Positions 25,591 through 35,261 of a stretch of 36,357 nt of DNA are shown piece by piece. Under the pieces are notes generated by a model, which made no database searches, was not told where the DNA came from, and saw only the letters and a program-made list of their open reading frames with translations. The stretch's first letter is position 1. Every line of letters begins with the position of its first letter. The stretch comes from a virus. The stretch is from positions 1 to 36,357 of the IMG/VR virus record IMGVR_UViG_3300012936_000060, one strand, 5' to 3'. Position numbers and translations under genes: made by a program.

Positions 25591-28500
25591 ATGGCAGCTA
25601 TAAATTTTCCAGCAAGTCCAAACGTAAACGATACACACACTCATAACGGTAAAATTTGGAAATGGAATGGAGTCCACTGGTCAGCAAATACTGAATCAGA
25701 AGGGTCTATTCAATCATCCTGGCACGCTTTGGGTTCAACAAATTACAGTTCATCAACTTCCCCTCAATATGATTATAAGTACTACAGAATAACTAATGAT
25801 ATAACTTACGATTATAACAGAGTTTATGAGGTAATAATAGATGCTGATGATAATGCTGGTCATGTAGCCATCTATCACCTTTATTTAAGTAGTCACAACC
25901 CATCCTCAACTGTCGCTTTAACGAAACATGATAGAATTATAATGAGTCATGTTTCTGGAAAACCGACTATGATGAGAGTTGCTTTAGACTCTAACGAACA
26001 CGTTTGGATTGCTGCAACTCAAAAATGGGGAAATATTCGAATAAGAGGGTTACATGAAAATGAAGATGTATCTTCAATGCCTTTTGCTGATTCTCAATTA
26101 GCTTCAATACCTTCACCTCAGTTTAATCAAACTACTCCATTTATTTGGGATGGTGATACTAACACTTTGGCATTAATGCCAGTTTCAAATTTGAATGGAG
26201 ACTTTGGTATTGGAACAGCAACTCCTCAGTCAGAACTAGACGTTAATGGTATTATAAGAGCAGGGAACAATACAAGTACAGGTGGAGGAACTGCTCTAAG
26301 AGTTCAATATAGCAGTGCAGGAGACCATACTGCAAACTTTGGTGCTCAGTATTCTTCTGGAGCTCCTATGCTAGGGTATTGTGTAGAATCTTCCCAAAGT
26401 GCTGTTGATACCTTTGTAAGTAGTGCTGATAATGCTGGTTTCGGGAGAGGTGCTTTAGTGGTTAGTCATGAACTTGATTACTGGAGTGCTGGAGGTCAAA
26501 CAACTACTGTCGGTAATCCAGTTACTATGTATAATAGATTTCATATTGACTCTTCTGGAAATGTCGGGATTGGAACAAATACATCAACAAATAGTAGATT
26601 AACATTATCTGGAGATTCTGCTAGCGTTGGAGTTGCTATAGCTTTAGATGATACAAATGCAAGCGGAAAGACTTACGGTATCAGATCCGATGTAGGGAAA
26701 CTTATTATTAGAGATTTTGATGAATCTGCTGATAGAATGAAAATAGATTCTGATGGAAGTGTTAATATTGGAAACTTTCGTATTGAGCAAGGAGGTACTG
26801 GATCTTACTTAGAAGGTGTGTCATCAATTGCTTTTAGAAATACAACCAATACTTGGGCAAGTGCAGCAAATCATGGAATAATGTCAACAGATCAAACTGG
26901 AACTTTTACTGATGACATCTCAATAAACTCTTATCACGATATATCAGTAAGGTTGGATGCAAATGATAATCATTCTGATGGATATTTTAGAATATATAAA
27001 GACACTACAACATCATCCAGTAGTACATTGTCTCATTATTTTGGACACAATACTACAGGACTAAATCTTTCATACATGAGTGGAAATGTGGGTATCAACA
27101 CATCTCCAAGAACTGATCATTATAGATTGAGTATGAGTGGTTATATTCATATGAACAATAATAATATAGATTATGTAAATCAATTACATTTCAATGACAA
27201 TGTTAGATTTTATGATGGCGGGGACGACAAATACTTACGATTTAAATATGGAAATTCTACTGAAGGTGGGATAAAATTTTACGATGGTGATGATTCACTA
27301 AAAGGATATATTTACGGTAGTGATACTGGATTTGGACTTCTTTCTAGTGCTGGTGAGTGGGCTGTAAGAATATACGGTAATGGTGAAACTCAGTTATACC
27401 ATGACGGTTCTGAAAAACTCAATACCAAATCAACTGGTGTAGACATTACTGGAGATTTACATGCCAATGGTGCACACGGAATATCCACTAACGGTTGGCT
27501 TAGAAATAGTCATTCAGCTGAAGGTCTTTACAACGAAACTAATCAGAATCACTTTTATAGTGCAAGTCAAAACTATTGGCACATAAACACAAATAGTTCT
27601 CAAAATCACGGTGGACTAGTTGTTTACAGTCAACATAACGGTACAGGAGCTAATGCAACTGCCCGCAAGGGTGCTTTATATTTCAGCACTAGCGGTTTTG
27701 GATTATTAGATGAAAACTGGAAATGGTCTTTTCAAGCAAAAGATTCTGAAGCAAGGCTTTGTTATGACGGAACTGTAAAACTCAATACAATATCAACTGG
27801 AGTAGGGGTTTCTGGAAACTTAGGAGTAACAGGGGGTTTGAATGTAACAGGTGCAATAACTGAAGGCGGAACCGCACTAGTAGATAAGTATGCATCAAAA
27901 GATCACTTACGTTCATTAGGGTCTATTTATTTAAATGATGGATCGGGGTCAACAATAACAACGTCCACCCTTATAGCTGAACTGGAAGGTATGGGAGCAT
28001 TTGATTCTTATGTTTCAGTTGGTAAAACTATTTGGAGTTATGCAGGTAATGATGATTTAACAGATGCTGGAAGATTTCAAGAAACTGCAGGAACTTCTTT
28101 TATAACTTGGACAGATAATTCTAATGATTCATCTAGAGGTAACATCACAGGTTTGTTTATTTGTCCAACTACAGGAGCATCAGCAGGAAAGGTGTTTATA
28201 TATAATGATCAAGGGCCAACTTATACGCCTGGATGGAGAGAGGTTTGGACTAACACTTCTGATGGTTCAGGTTCAGGTCTAGATGCTGATTTATTGGATG
28301 GTCAACAAGGTTCTTATTATTTAGATTATAATAACCTCACTAATACTCCATCGTCTGGATCATCGCAATCAACAACTTCAATTGATACTGAATACAATAC
28401 TATTGCTTACCCTAAAAAAGTTAATCCTACACCAATAACTTTATTTTCAGATCCAAGTATATCTAATTCTAATTTTGCTTCAACTAATACCTCTGTATAT

Positions 28501-30060
28501 TGGGGTAAGTCTGGTGGGACTAGTGTTACATACGTTGTTCCTGAGTTTAAAGATTTTAAAAAGAATCACAATGACAAATATAAATTGGGAATTTATAGTG
28601 CTAATGGTTACACTGAAGTTATCATAGAAGATTTAATATCAGTTAATCCGACATCTAGCGCCCATTATAGGGTTTATTGGGATGATGAATATGGAACAGA
28701 CTCTGTAATTTCGTTATATTTTACTGGTAATGACCTTTACTTAGTACTCGGAACTGGTGGAGGTAGTGGTTCAAACAATTCTTTTTATATTAATAGAATT
28801 GATATGTTCACTTACGAAGATTATAAGTGGGATTTGACTAATTCATCAGTATGGCCCAATGGCCCTTCTGATCACCCTACAAATGGGGCATTGACTTCCG
28901 CAGTGACAGTTTATAGAGAAAAATATGCAATACTTAGTCACATAAACACTAGCGATTTAAATCTCGATCAATATATTTTTGTTTATGATATATCAAACGG
29001 TTCCGTTACACAAATAAATACTTCAGGTCTTGCAAGACCTACAGTTTTATCAAATATTGACGGTTCTGCACTCTCTTTAACTGATAATGATTTTTACTTG
29101 ATTAGTCAACATTCATATGAAAGTGATCAAGGAACACACAGTATAATGAAAGTTGATACAAGTGATGAAGACCCTTCAAATTGGACAGTAACTGGTTATG
29201 GAACTAATGGATCCCATGAAAGAGCTTGTAGAAGGTTAGGTGTTGTGATAGATGGTGATATCTACTATACTGCATATTACCGAAATTATGTTAGTGCAAG
29301 AAGAGATATATTAAAATTAAGTGGATCAACAGTTTCTGTTTTTGATACGTCAACTATATTGACTAATGCTTCATGGGGAAGTTCTTGGATATATCAAATT
29401 TATTCACTAAAAAATATCAATTCGAATTATATAGCTCTTCATTTGATTCACAGTACTAAAAAGAGAGGTGTGGTTATTTTTGACACATCAACCAATACCT
29501 TCGTTGGTGATGTTATACAAATTAATAGTCTCCATTCTTCATATGGAAGCGGAAGTGTTGCACCTGTTGTTGATGAAGATGGAGTGGTTTACTGTATACC
29601 ATATTTAGATGCCATGAGTTCAACTCAAGCAAAGGTTACAGTTTTCAACATATCTACTGGAACTTCAAGTAAGGTTCATTATGATTTAGGTGATGCTTCA
29701 ATATGGGATGCTTCTCACGGCGATCATCAAATTTCAACTGCGATGTATATAACTGATAATAAAATATTTGGGAACAATCATTATAACGTAGGTAATAATC
29801 GTGGAATTCCTTATTATGATATTCAAAAACAATCAGGAAAAGTTTTACGACAACCAATAATAGGGGGGCATCCAGAATCTGATGGACATTCAGGGGATAA
29901 AACCTTCTACATGATTTCAATGAACAGGTTTAAAGATGGTAGAATGGCATCTATAGTCAACTACTATGATTCTAGTGCAGGCACGCATAATGTTGACACT
30001 TTGAGAACTAAGAAAAAATACATATCAATTTTTAATCCCGTTGAAACTGAAGCTGAATAA
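25591..30060 (+). CDS. Giant tail fibre protein with predicted C-terminal beta-propeller
   Basis: This 1489-aa fibre begins MAAINFPASPNVNDTHTHNG, then WKWNGVHWS, an N-terminal motif shared with the 1602-aa protein and typical of phage fibres. Residues 200-520 carry a few GxxGIGT modules. Residues 540-770 have YHDGSEKLNTKSTGVDITGD-type beta units. DADLLDGQQGSYY near residue 897 is another common fibre spacer. From about residue 1080 the style changes: seven units with aromatic strands such as KYAILSHIN (1111), DFYLISQHS (1167), DIYYTAYYR (1223), NYIALHLIH (1279), VVYCIPYLD (1332), KIFGNNHYN (1391) and TFYMISMNR (1438), spaced about 56 residues apart. This suggests a beta-propeller tip for receptor binding. 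A GAGGAGAGGG ribosome site precedes the ATG. Confidence 0.9.
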   Translation: MAAINFPASPNVNDTHTHNGKIWKWNGVHWSANTESEGSIQSSWHALGSTNYSSSTSPQYDYKYYRITNDITYDYNRVYEVIIDADDNAGHVAIYHLYLSSHNPSSTVALTKHDRIIMSHVSGKPTMMRVALDSNEHVWIAATQKWGNIRIRGLHENEDVSSMPFADSQLASIPSPQFNQTTPFIWDGDTNTLALMPVSNLNGDFGIGTATPQSELDVNGIIRAGNNTSTGGGTALRVQYSSAGDHTANFGAQYSSGAPMLGYCVESSQSAVDTFVSSADNAGFGRGALVVSHELDYWSAGGQTTTVGNPVTMYNRFHIDSSGNVGIGTNTSTNSRLTLSGDSASVGVAIALDDTNASGKTYGIRSDVGKLIIRDFDESADRMKIDSDGSVNIGNFRIEQGGTGSYLEGVSSIAFRNTTNTWASAANHGIMSTDQTGTFTDDISINSYHDISVRLDANDNHSDGYFRIYKDTTTSSSSTLSHYFGHNTTGLNLSYMSGNVGINTSPRTDHYRLSMSGYIHMNNNNIDYVNQLHFNDNVRFYDGGDDKYLRFKYGNSTEGGIKFYDGDDSLKGYIYGSDTGFGLLSSAGEWAVRIYGNGETQLYHDGSEKLNTKSTGVDITGDLHANGAHGISTNGWLRNSHSAEGLYNETNQNHFYSASQNYWHINTNSSQNHGGLVVYSQHNGTGANATARKGALYFSTSGFGLLDENWKWSFQAKDSEARLCYDGTVKLNTISTGVGVSGNLGVTGGLNVTGAITEGGTALVDKYASKDHLRSLGSIYLNDGSGSTITTSTLIAELEGMGAFDSYVSVGKTIWSYAGNDDLTDAGRFQETAGTSFITWTDNSNDSSRGNITGLFICPTTGASAGKVFIYNDQGPTYTPGWREVWTNTSDGSGSGLDADLLDGQQGSYYLDYNNLTNTPSSGSSQSTTSIDTEYNTIAYPKKVNPTPITLFSDPSISNSNFASTNTSVYWGKSGGTSVTYVVPEFKDFKKNHNDKYKLGIYSANGYTEVIIEDLISVNPTSSAHYRVYWDDEYGTDSVISLYFTGNDLYLVLGTGGGSGSNNSFYINRIDMFTYEDYKWDLTNSSVWPNGPSDHPTNGALTSAVTVYREKYAILSHINTSDLNLDQYIFVYDISNGSVTQINTSGLARPTVLSNIDGSALSLTDNDFYLISQHSYESDQGTHSIMKVDTSDEDPSNWTVTGYGTNGSHERACRRLGVVIDGDIYYTAYYRNYVSARRDILKLSGSTVSVFDTSTILTNASWGSSWIYQIYSLKNINSNYIALHLIHSTKKRGVVIFDTSTNTFVGDVIQINSLHSSYGSGSVAPVVDEDGVVYCIPYLDAMSSTQAKVTVFNISTGTSSKVHYDLGDASIWDASHGDHQISTAMYITDNKIFGNNHYNVGNNRGIPYYDIQKQSGKVLRQPIIGGHPESDGHSGDKTFYMISMNRFKDGRMASIVNYYDSSAGTHNVDTLRTKKKYISIFNPVETEAE

Positions 30061-30079
30061 ATAAGTAAAGGAGAATAAA

Positions 30080-30388
30080 ATGTCTGAAGAACAAGTTATA
30101 GATTATGATTCATTAGATGATCATCATAGAATGAGTGAAGGATTACCTTTTGTCAATGACATTCAATTGTCGAAAGATAGAAAAATTCAAAGATTAAAAA
30201 ATCTCTTAAGAGAGAAATTGAAAGACACTGACCACGTTCACACTTCAGAATTTTTAACGGAAGAAGAAAAAAAAGAAATTCTATCAGAAAGAAAAGAGTT
30301 AAAAAATAAATATGATTTAATAAAATCTGAAATTGAAAATAGTGAAACGAATGAAGAGCTCGGTATTATTTCAATTAGAGATTTATAA
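30080..30388 (+). CDS. Small charged helical protein, unknown function
   Basis: This 102-aa protein has a short N-terminal part (DYDSLDDHHRMSEGLPF) and a mostly helical, highly charged body (KDRKIQRLKNLLREKLKD, then LTEEEKKEILSERKELKNKY), probably coiled coil. It lies between two giant fibre genes, 19 bases after one and 40 before the other, with an AAGGAG site. The family is not recognised. By position it could be a fibre chaperone or adaptor; nothing in the sequence proves this. Its stop codon overlaps the next late promoter box. Confidence 0.72.
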   Translation: MSEEQVIDYDSLDDHHRMSEGLPFVNDIQLSKDRKIQRLKNLLREKLKDTDHVHTSEFLTEEEKKEILSERKELKNKYDLIKSEIENSETNEELGIISIRDL

Positions 30389-30391
30389 ATA
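30384..30391 (+). promoter_or_regulatory. T4-type late promoter upstream of 1602-aa fibre gene
   Basis: Exact TATAAATA that overlaps the stop codon of the 102-aa gene and lies 37 bases before the next start. A second perfect octamer at 30410-30417 sits too close to the start to leave a ribosome site in the transcript, so this first box is the better candidate. Confidence 0.7.
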
Positions 30392-30428
30392 CATATAGTC
30401 AAAATAATATATAAATAAGGAGAGGGAA

Positions 30429-33400
30429 ATGGCGTCAATAGACTTTCCAAATAACCCACAAATAGATGATATACACATTCATGAAGAATTAGCTTGGTCT
30501 TGGGATGGAGTCAGTTGGAAAAGACTATTTGAAGATCATAATTTTTCATCCAAAATCGGAGTCGGAACTTCTGCACCTCAAGAAGAAATTCACATAAGAT
30601 CAGTAACACCAGTAATTCGAATAGAAGATATTGATGGTGGTTACATGCAAATTGTAGGGTCTGACGGAAGTATAAGATTCGATGCCGATAATACAAACTC
30701 CATTGCTGATACAAATGTTAGATTTATAATTGATGGTTCTGAAAAATTTAGAATCGACTCTGACGGAAATGTCGGAATTGGGACATCTTCGAATCCGTAT
30801 GGGTATAGATTAGATGTAACAGGGGGTCGTGCTATCGTTCGTGGAAGTACCGAAGGTGTTTTAGTGCTTGATGACTCTGGCGTTGTAGATGCTTCAAGAC
30901 CGATTCAATACATCTCTTCCGATGGGGGATATCTTAAATTAGGGAACGCTAATAGATCATCTACTAACGGTACAACCAATTCAGTAAATCGACTAATAAT
31001 TGACCCTGATGGAAATGTTGATATCGGAAATTCTTCTAGTAATGTTGAACTCAAAGTTAATGATCATAAAGTATATCATGAAGGAAATTTAGAAATTGAT
31101 ACTGCTATTGTTTTCTCAACTGCTATGCAAGACACTCCAGAACAGAAATGGGTTTCATTCACAATCCCTCATATCGGAGGTTCTGGGACTTCCAACTATT
31201 ATTATTTTGATGTTTACGGATATTCTGATATTGGGACAATGGATTCTCAACTACATTACAGATTATACATCCATGTTAGAGCTGATGGTACAAATGAAAA
31301 TGCTATAAACATCAAACCTTTATTGATAATGGACGATCCTTTAGGTGGAGATGCTTCAGAAGAAAGGTTCAATTTTTACTACACTCAAACTTCTGTTACA
31401 GATAGTAAAGTTTGGATTCATCTTCCAGAAGACTATTCAGCTTTAGATATTTTATCTAGTAAGTTAGAATCTGGAGGGTTAAGTCCTGCAATATCAAGTA
31501 TGTTTGCTGAAACTTCAACACAACCTTCTGGATTAATTTCAGTGCCTGTTATAGAATCTTTGAGAACTGAAGGTGGGGATAACCCTAGAACATATATAAA
31601 AGGAAGTGTTGGTATTGGAACTGCCGCCCCTTCAAGAGTTTTACATGTTATGGACGGAACTAATGATGGTTCTGGTGGAGTAAAAGTTAGTAGTTATCTT
31701 CCAGTTATAGAACTTCAAGATATGAGTGCAAATGCTGGTAGTTCAAAAATTCAACAAGATCAATTGGCCATGAAAATAGGCCCAACAACTTCAGATACAT
31801 ACCTAGTTCTCAATACAGAAGATACTGAAAGAATGAGAATTGATAAAGATGGGAATGTTGGTATTGGGCAATCACCGACAAATAAACTCTCAGTTAATGG
31901 TAGAGCTGATTTTGATAGAATTGTTTTTACTAACGCATATCAAGCAGGGACTGAAAACTGGATAATATCCACAGGTGATACAGGAACTATCGCTGGGAGT
32001 AGTGGATACACCCATAATGGTGGTATAGGACTTTTTGCAAATGCGACATACCATAGTTCTGGAAATTTCAGTTTACAAGATACTTCATCATTAAGTGCAT
32101 CCGCTATCTCTGTTCAAGAAGATGGGCACATAAGATTTGCTGCTGTTGATGGACTTTCGTCTACAACTAATGTAAAATTACTTGCAAGTTATACGAGAAT
32201 GACTATTGAACCAAGTGGAAAAGTTGGTATTGGAACGCAAGCTCCATTAGCTCCTCTACACGTAGTAGTTCCTTCAACTTCTGCTGGTGGAACTTATGCA
32301 GGCGTTTTCGAAAATTTAAGTTCACAGGATTCAAGTCAACATGGTGTAAAAATTATTGTTGAACCTACTCCAAATACAGGAGTTGGAAACTATCCTCTGG
32401 TTATTTCTAATGATGGTGGTGTAACAAACGATTGTTTTCTAATAACAAATGACGGGAAAGTCGGTATTGGAACTACACCTTCAGCAAAGCTTCATATTGA
32501 AGGAGATAAGGACGCTACAAATTTAATCATAGGTGCACCTTTGCACACTGTTAGCGGTGGAGGTTTAGCAGATTACAGTGAAATACTTTTCGATAACAAT
32601 TATGTTACTGGATCTAGTGGTACGGCATACATAAGACATTATGCAAATTCACATCAAAATTCTGAAGGTGCACTTTATTTTGGTATAACTTCATCAACAG
32701 GAACTACATCTTCAGCACTTGCAATTCGAGGTACGGGAGAAACTTATTCTTACAATGATATAAGAATAAGTAAATCATTTCCAAAATTAATTCTAGACAG
32801 TCCTAGCACTTCAACTACTGGAGATGATTGGACTACTGAAGGTGCCATGATCGTATTAGGGGAATCAGCCGATGATGGGGCAGGAACAGGAACTGCCGCA
32901 CTTTACCTAACATATAACGGTAATGGTAACTCATATATTGGTACTGGTGGAGTGAATACTTCTACAGGTGTTCCTAATCAAGGGTATATACATTTTCCAT
33001 ATAACTTAGATCGGATAAATCTTGTAGCTGATAGGGTAGGTGTTGGAACGACAACTCCACAAGAACAATTGCACGTTGCAGGGAATGCATATATAACTGG
33101 AAATGCTGACATACAAGGTAGTATTGATATTGGAAGTGAAGTTGTTTTATCTGAATCTACAGATAGAGCTGACTTGTTACAAATAAGTTCTACTACAAGT
33201 CAGTGGGGTGGATTGCAAATCAGAAATAGTTCTGGCGAAGGTCGATGGTCTTTTATGACTGATGGTGAACATGCTGGAATCTATAATGACGAAGATAACC
33301 AATGGCATATACATATGACAGAATCTGCTGGTGTAAGATTATACTATAATGCTGTCAACAGATTGGAAACAACATCTACTGGAGTTGATATAACTGGTTC

Positions 33401-35237
33401 CTTAACAACTACAGGAACTCAATATTTCGACTTCACTGGCGGAACTCTTATGAGAGTTGGTAGCAATAGTGGTTCTGATGTAACTCTAATGAGGGTTAAT
33501 GCGAATTCGATTGCTAATGACTCTGGTGATTACGGTTTTAGTGTAAAATACATGGGAAGTAGAGCTAATAATGCAAATTCATATTCCATATTTTCAGATA
33601 ATCAAGCGTCAGGAACACAAATAGAAGCATTTAAAATAAATCAAGATGGAAAATTATATCAGGGTGGAACTAATGAAATTTGGCATGCTGGAAATTTGGA
33701 TGCTTCTTCATTAGGTAAATGGGATGATGCAGCTACAGCTGGTGGAATATATCGAAATTCAAGGGTCGGAATCGGAGACTTTTCTAATACTTTTGTAGGT
33801 GATGCACTACACATAGATATGGGTAGTGACTCTAGTAACGGATTAATACAAATTTCTTCAGATGCACAGACGAACACTTACGAGCTCGGAATGTATTTAA
33901 GAAAAACTCAAAATAATTTGTATGATTTTAAAGTGATGAGTCATCAAGATATGTTTAAACTTCAATATCGTGATTATTCTAATGCATTCGTTGACGCATG
34001 GACTTTCGTTCCACCAATTACTTCACAATGGGCAAATGGATTGGGTGTATTTGCTGGCAAATCAAGTTTTTCAGAAGATGTAGTGGTTGGAGATACTTTA
34101 GGGATTGGAACCTCCTTACCTGTTGACTCTGGAACACCATCTTCAACTACAACCAGAACAAAACTTCACATAGATAAAGGTTCTATTTTCATTAACAGTC
34201 CATGGCCTGGTTCTCAAGCATCTCCTATACGTAGTGAATATTGGGATACATTCGATTCTTCTAAGCAGAATAACATTGACAAAAACGTGATAATATTTGG
34301 AAATCCTTGGGCTTATGGAGCAAACAACGGCAATAATTACTCTTGGAGTGATATTAAACATAGAGTCGGTGTTGGTACTTATGATATAAAACTTACCACT
34401 AATGATGGGGATCATATTTGGAATGAAGATACAAATAGTTGGAATGGTCCGTATTATGACAATCCTGCAATAGGTTCCACTTGGTTATCTTTATGGATGC
34501 ATGATGATGATAATGCTGCATTTTTTAGGGTTGGAACAAAATATGCTAGTAATACTTATACTGGAGACGCAACCATTCAAGGAGATGCTTTTCAAGTATA
34601 TCAAAACGGTTTCACAAGATCATATGGTGCTATTAAAATAGGGGAAAGGGTAGCAGAACCATTTGATACAAATGATGCAAAAGGGTGTATACGATACAAC
34701 TCAACTACAGACGATTTTGAAGGAAATGTTACTGGATATCCAAATGGTTGGACATCACTTACTGGTGGGATAGGAAGTTTAGTATTATTTCCTACACCTG
34801 TAGTTTTTAAGAATCGTGATGGGGTTACAACTCTTGCTGATTTACCAATTGTTAAAAAATCAGACGGTGTAACGAATAGTGTCTGGAGAAGATTGAGTTA
34901 TAGTGCTGTAAGTTCTGAAATTCCAGCTGGGTCTGTTCTATTCTGTAGAGTTATGGGGGCTAGTGGAGGTTATACTTCCAATTCCCAATTTTATATAAAC
35001 AATGACGTTTCTGGTTCATCCGACGAGGCTATAGATTGGTGGGAACATGCTTGGATGATAAATTATGATGCTGGTGCAACAGCAGGTGGGGGTAATTTTT
35101 CTGGATATTCTAACCATGTTCAAGACGGATATTTCCTACCCAATGAAGGCGTTAACTCAAGCACTGATTCGGTACTAATAAGTTATTATGGAGGAGTTCA
35201 AAAAATATTAGTGTTAGGTTACGTTCGAATGTTTTAA
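30429..35237 (+). CDS. Giant tail fibre protein, paralogue of the 1489-aa fibre at its N-terminus
   Basis: This 1602-aa fibre begins MASIDFPNNPQIDDIHIHEE, then WSWDGVSWKRL, matching the start of the 1489-aa protein; this part is likely to bind the same partner or play the same attachment role. About ten GNVGIGTxxPxxKLHV-like modules are spread through residues 38-1250. DEDNQWHIHMTE and LYYNAVNRLETTSTGVDITG near residues 960-990 are related to units in the 1489-aa protein. The last 150 residues (from LVLFPTPVVFKNRDGVTT near 1451 to YGGVQKILVLGYVRMF) form a distinct C-terminal domain with no recognised family and no S74 motif; this is the likely variable tip. A GGAGAGGG site lies before the start codon. 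It is the last fibre gene before the head genes resume. Confidence 0.9.
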   Translation: MASIDFPNNPQIDDIHIHEELAWSWDGVSWKRLFEDHNFSSKIGVGTSAPQEEIHIRSVTPVIRIEDIDGGYMQIVGSDGSIRFDADNTNSIADTNVRFIIDGSEKFRIDSDGNVGIGTSSNPYGYRLDVTGGRAIVRGSTEGVLVLDDSGVVDASRPIQYISSDGGYLKLGNANRSSTNGTTNSVNRLIIDPDGNVDIGNSSSNVELKVNDHKVYHEGNLEIDTAIVFSTAMQDTPEQKWVSFTIPHIGGSGTSNYYYFDVYGYSDIGTMDSQLHYRLYIHVRADGTNENAINIKPLLIMDDPLGGDASEERFNFYYTQTSVTDSKVWIHLPEDYSALDILSSKLESGGLSPAISSMFAETSTQPSGLISVPVIESLRTEGGDNPRTYIKGSVGIGTAAPSRVLHVMDGTNDGSGGVKVSSYLPVIELQDMSANAGSSKIQQDQLAMKIGPTTSDTYLVLNTEDTERMRIDKDGNVGIGQSPTNKLSVNGRADFDRIVFTNAYQAGTENWIISTGDTGTIAGSSGYTHNGGIGLFANATYHSSGNFSLQDTSSLSASAISVQEDGHIRFAAVDGLSSTTNVKLLASYTRMTIEPSGKVGIGTQAPLAPLHVVVPSTSAGGTYAGVFENLSSQDSSQHGVKIIVEPTPNTGVGNYPLVISNDGGVTNDCFLITNDGKVGIGTTPSAKLHIEGDKDATNLIIGAPLHTVSGGGLADYSEILFDNNYVTGSSGTAYIRHYANSHQNSEGALYFGITSSTGTTSSALAIRGTGETYSYNDIRISKSFPKLILDSPSTSTTGDDWTTEGAMIVLGESADDGAGTGTAALYLTYNGNGNSYIGTGGVNTSTGVPNQGYIHFPYNLDRINLVADRVGVGTTTPQEQLHVAGNAYITGNADIQGSIDIGSEVVLSESTDRADLLQISSTTSQWGGLQIRNSSGEGRWSFMTDGEHAGIYNDEDNQWHIHMTESAGVRLYYNAVNRLETTSTGVDITGSLTTTGTQYFDFTGGTLMRVGSNSGSDVTLMRVNANSIANDSGDYGFSVKYMGSRANNANSYSIFSDNQASGTQIEAFKINQDGKLYQGGTNEIWHAGNLDASSLGKWDDAATAGGIYRNSRVGIGDFSNTFVGDALHIDMGSDSSNGLIQISSDAQTNTYELGMYLRKTQNNLYDFKVMSHQDMFKLQYRDYSNAFVDAWTFVPPITSQWANGLGVFAGKSSFSEDVVVGDTLGIGTSLPVDSGTPSSTTTRTKLHIDKGSIFINSPWPGSQASPIRSEYWDTFDSSKQNNIDKNVIIFGNPWAYGANNGNNYSWSDIKHRVGVGTYDIKLTTNDGDHIWNEDTNSWNGPYYDNPAIGSTWLSLWMHDDDNAAFFRVGTKYASNTYTGDATIQGDAFQVYQNGFTRSYGAIKIGERVAEPFDTNDAKGCIRYNSTTDDFEGNVTGYPNGWTSLTGGIGSLVLFPTPVVFKNRDGVTTLADLPIVKKSDGVTNSVWRRLSYSAVSSEIPAGSVLFCRVMGASGGYTSNSQFYINNDVSGSSDEAIDWWEHAWMINYDAGATAGGGNFSGYSNHVQDGYFLPNEGVNSSTDSVLISYYGGVQKILVLGYVRMF

Positions 35238-35261
35238 TAAAAACTATGAATAAATGTATAT

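Larger units (their letters stand above)
12250..33800 (+). repeat. Dispersed GNVGIGT-module repeat across four fibre genes
   Basis: About 45 copies of a (D/N)GNVGIGTTxPxxKLHV-like unit occur in the four giant fibre proteins: about 17 in the 1874-aa, 14 in the 2804-aa, 4 in the 1489-aa and 10 in the 1602-aa protein. Many are also alike in DNA: ggaaatgtcggaattggaac or one- to three-base variants occur near 12648, 13287, 13549, 15974, 22133, 22706, 22946, 23339, 26561 and 30768. The coordinates bracket the whole set, not one continuous repeat. Confidence 0.85.

Noticed and set aside
30410-30417. Second TATAAATA upstream of the 1602-aa fibre gene
   Set aside because: Initiation at the usual distance would fall at about 30423-30425, after most of the ribosome binding site, giving a nearly leaderless transcript. 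The box at 30384 is better placed.
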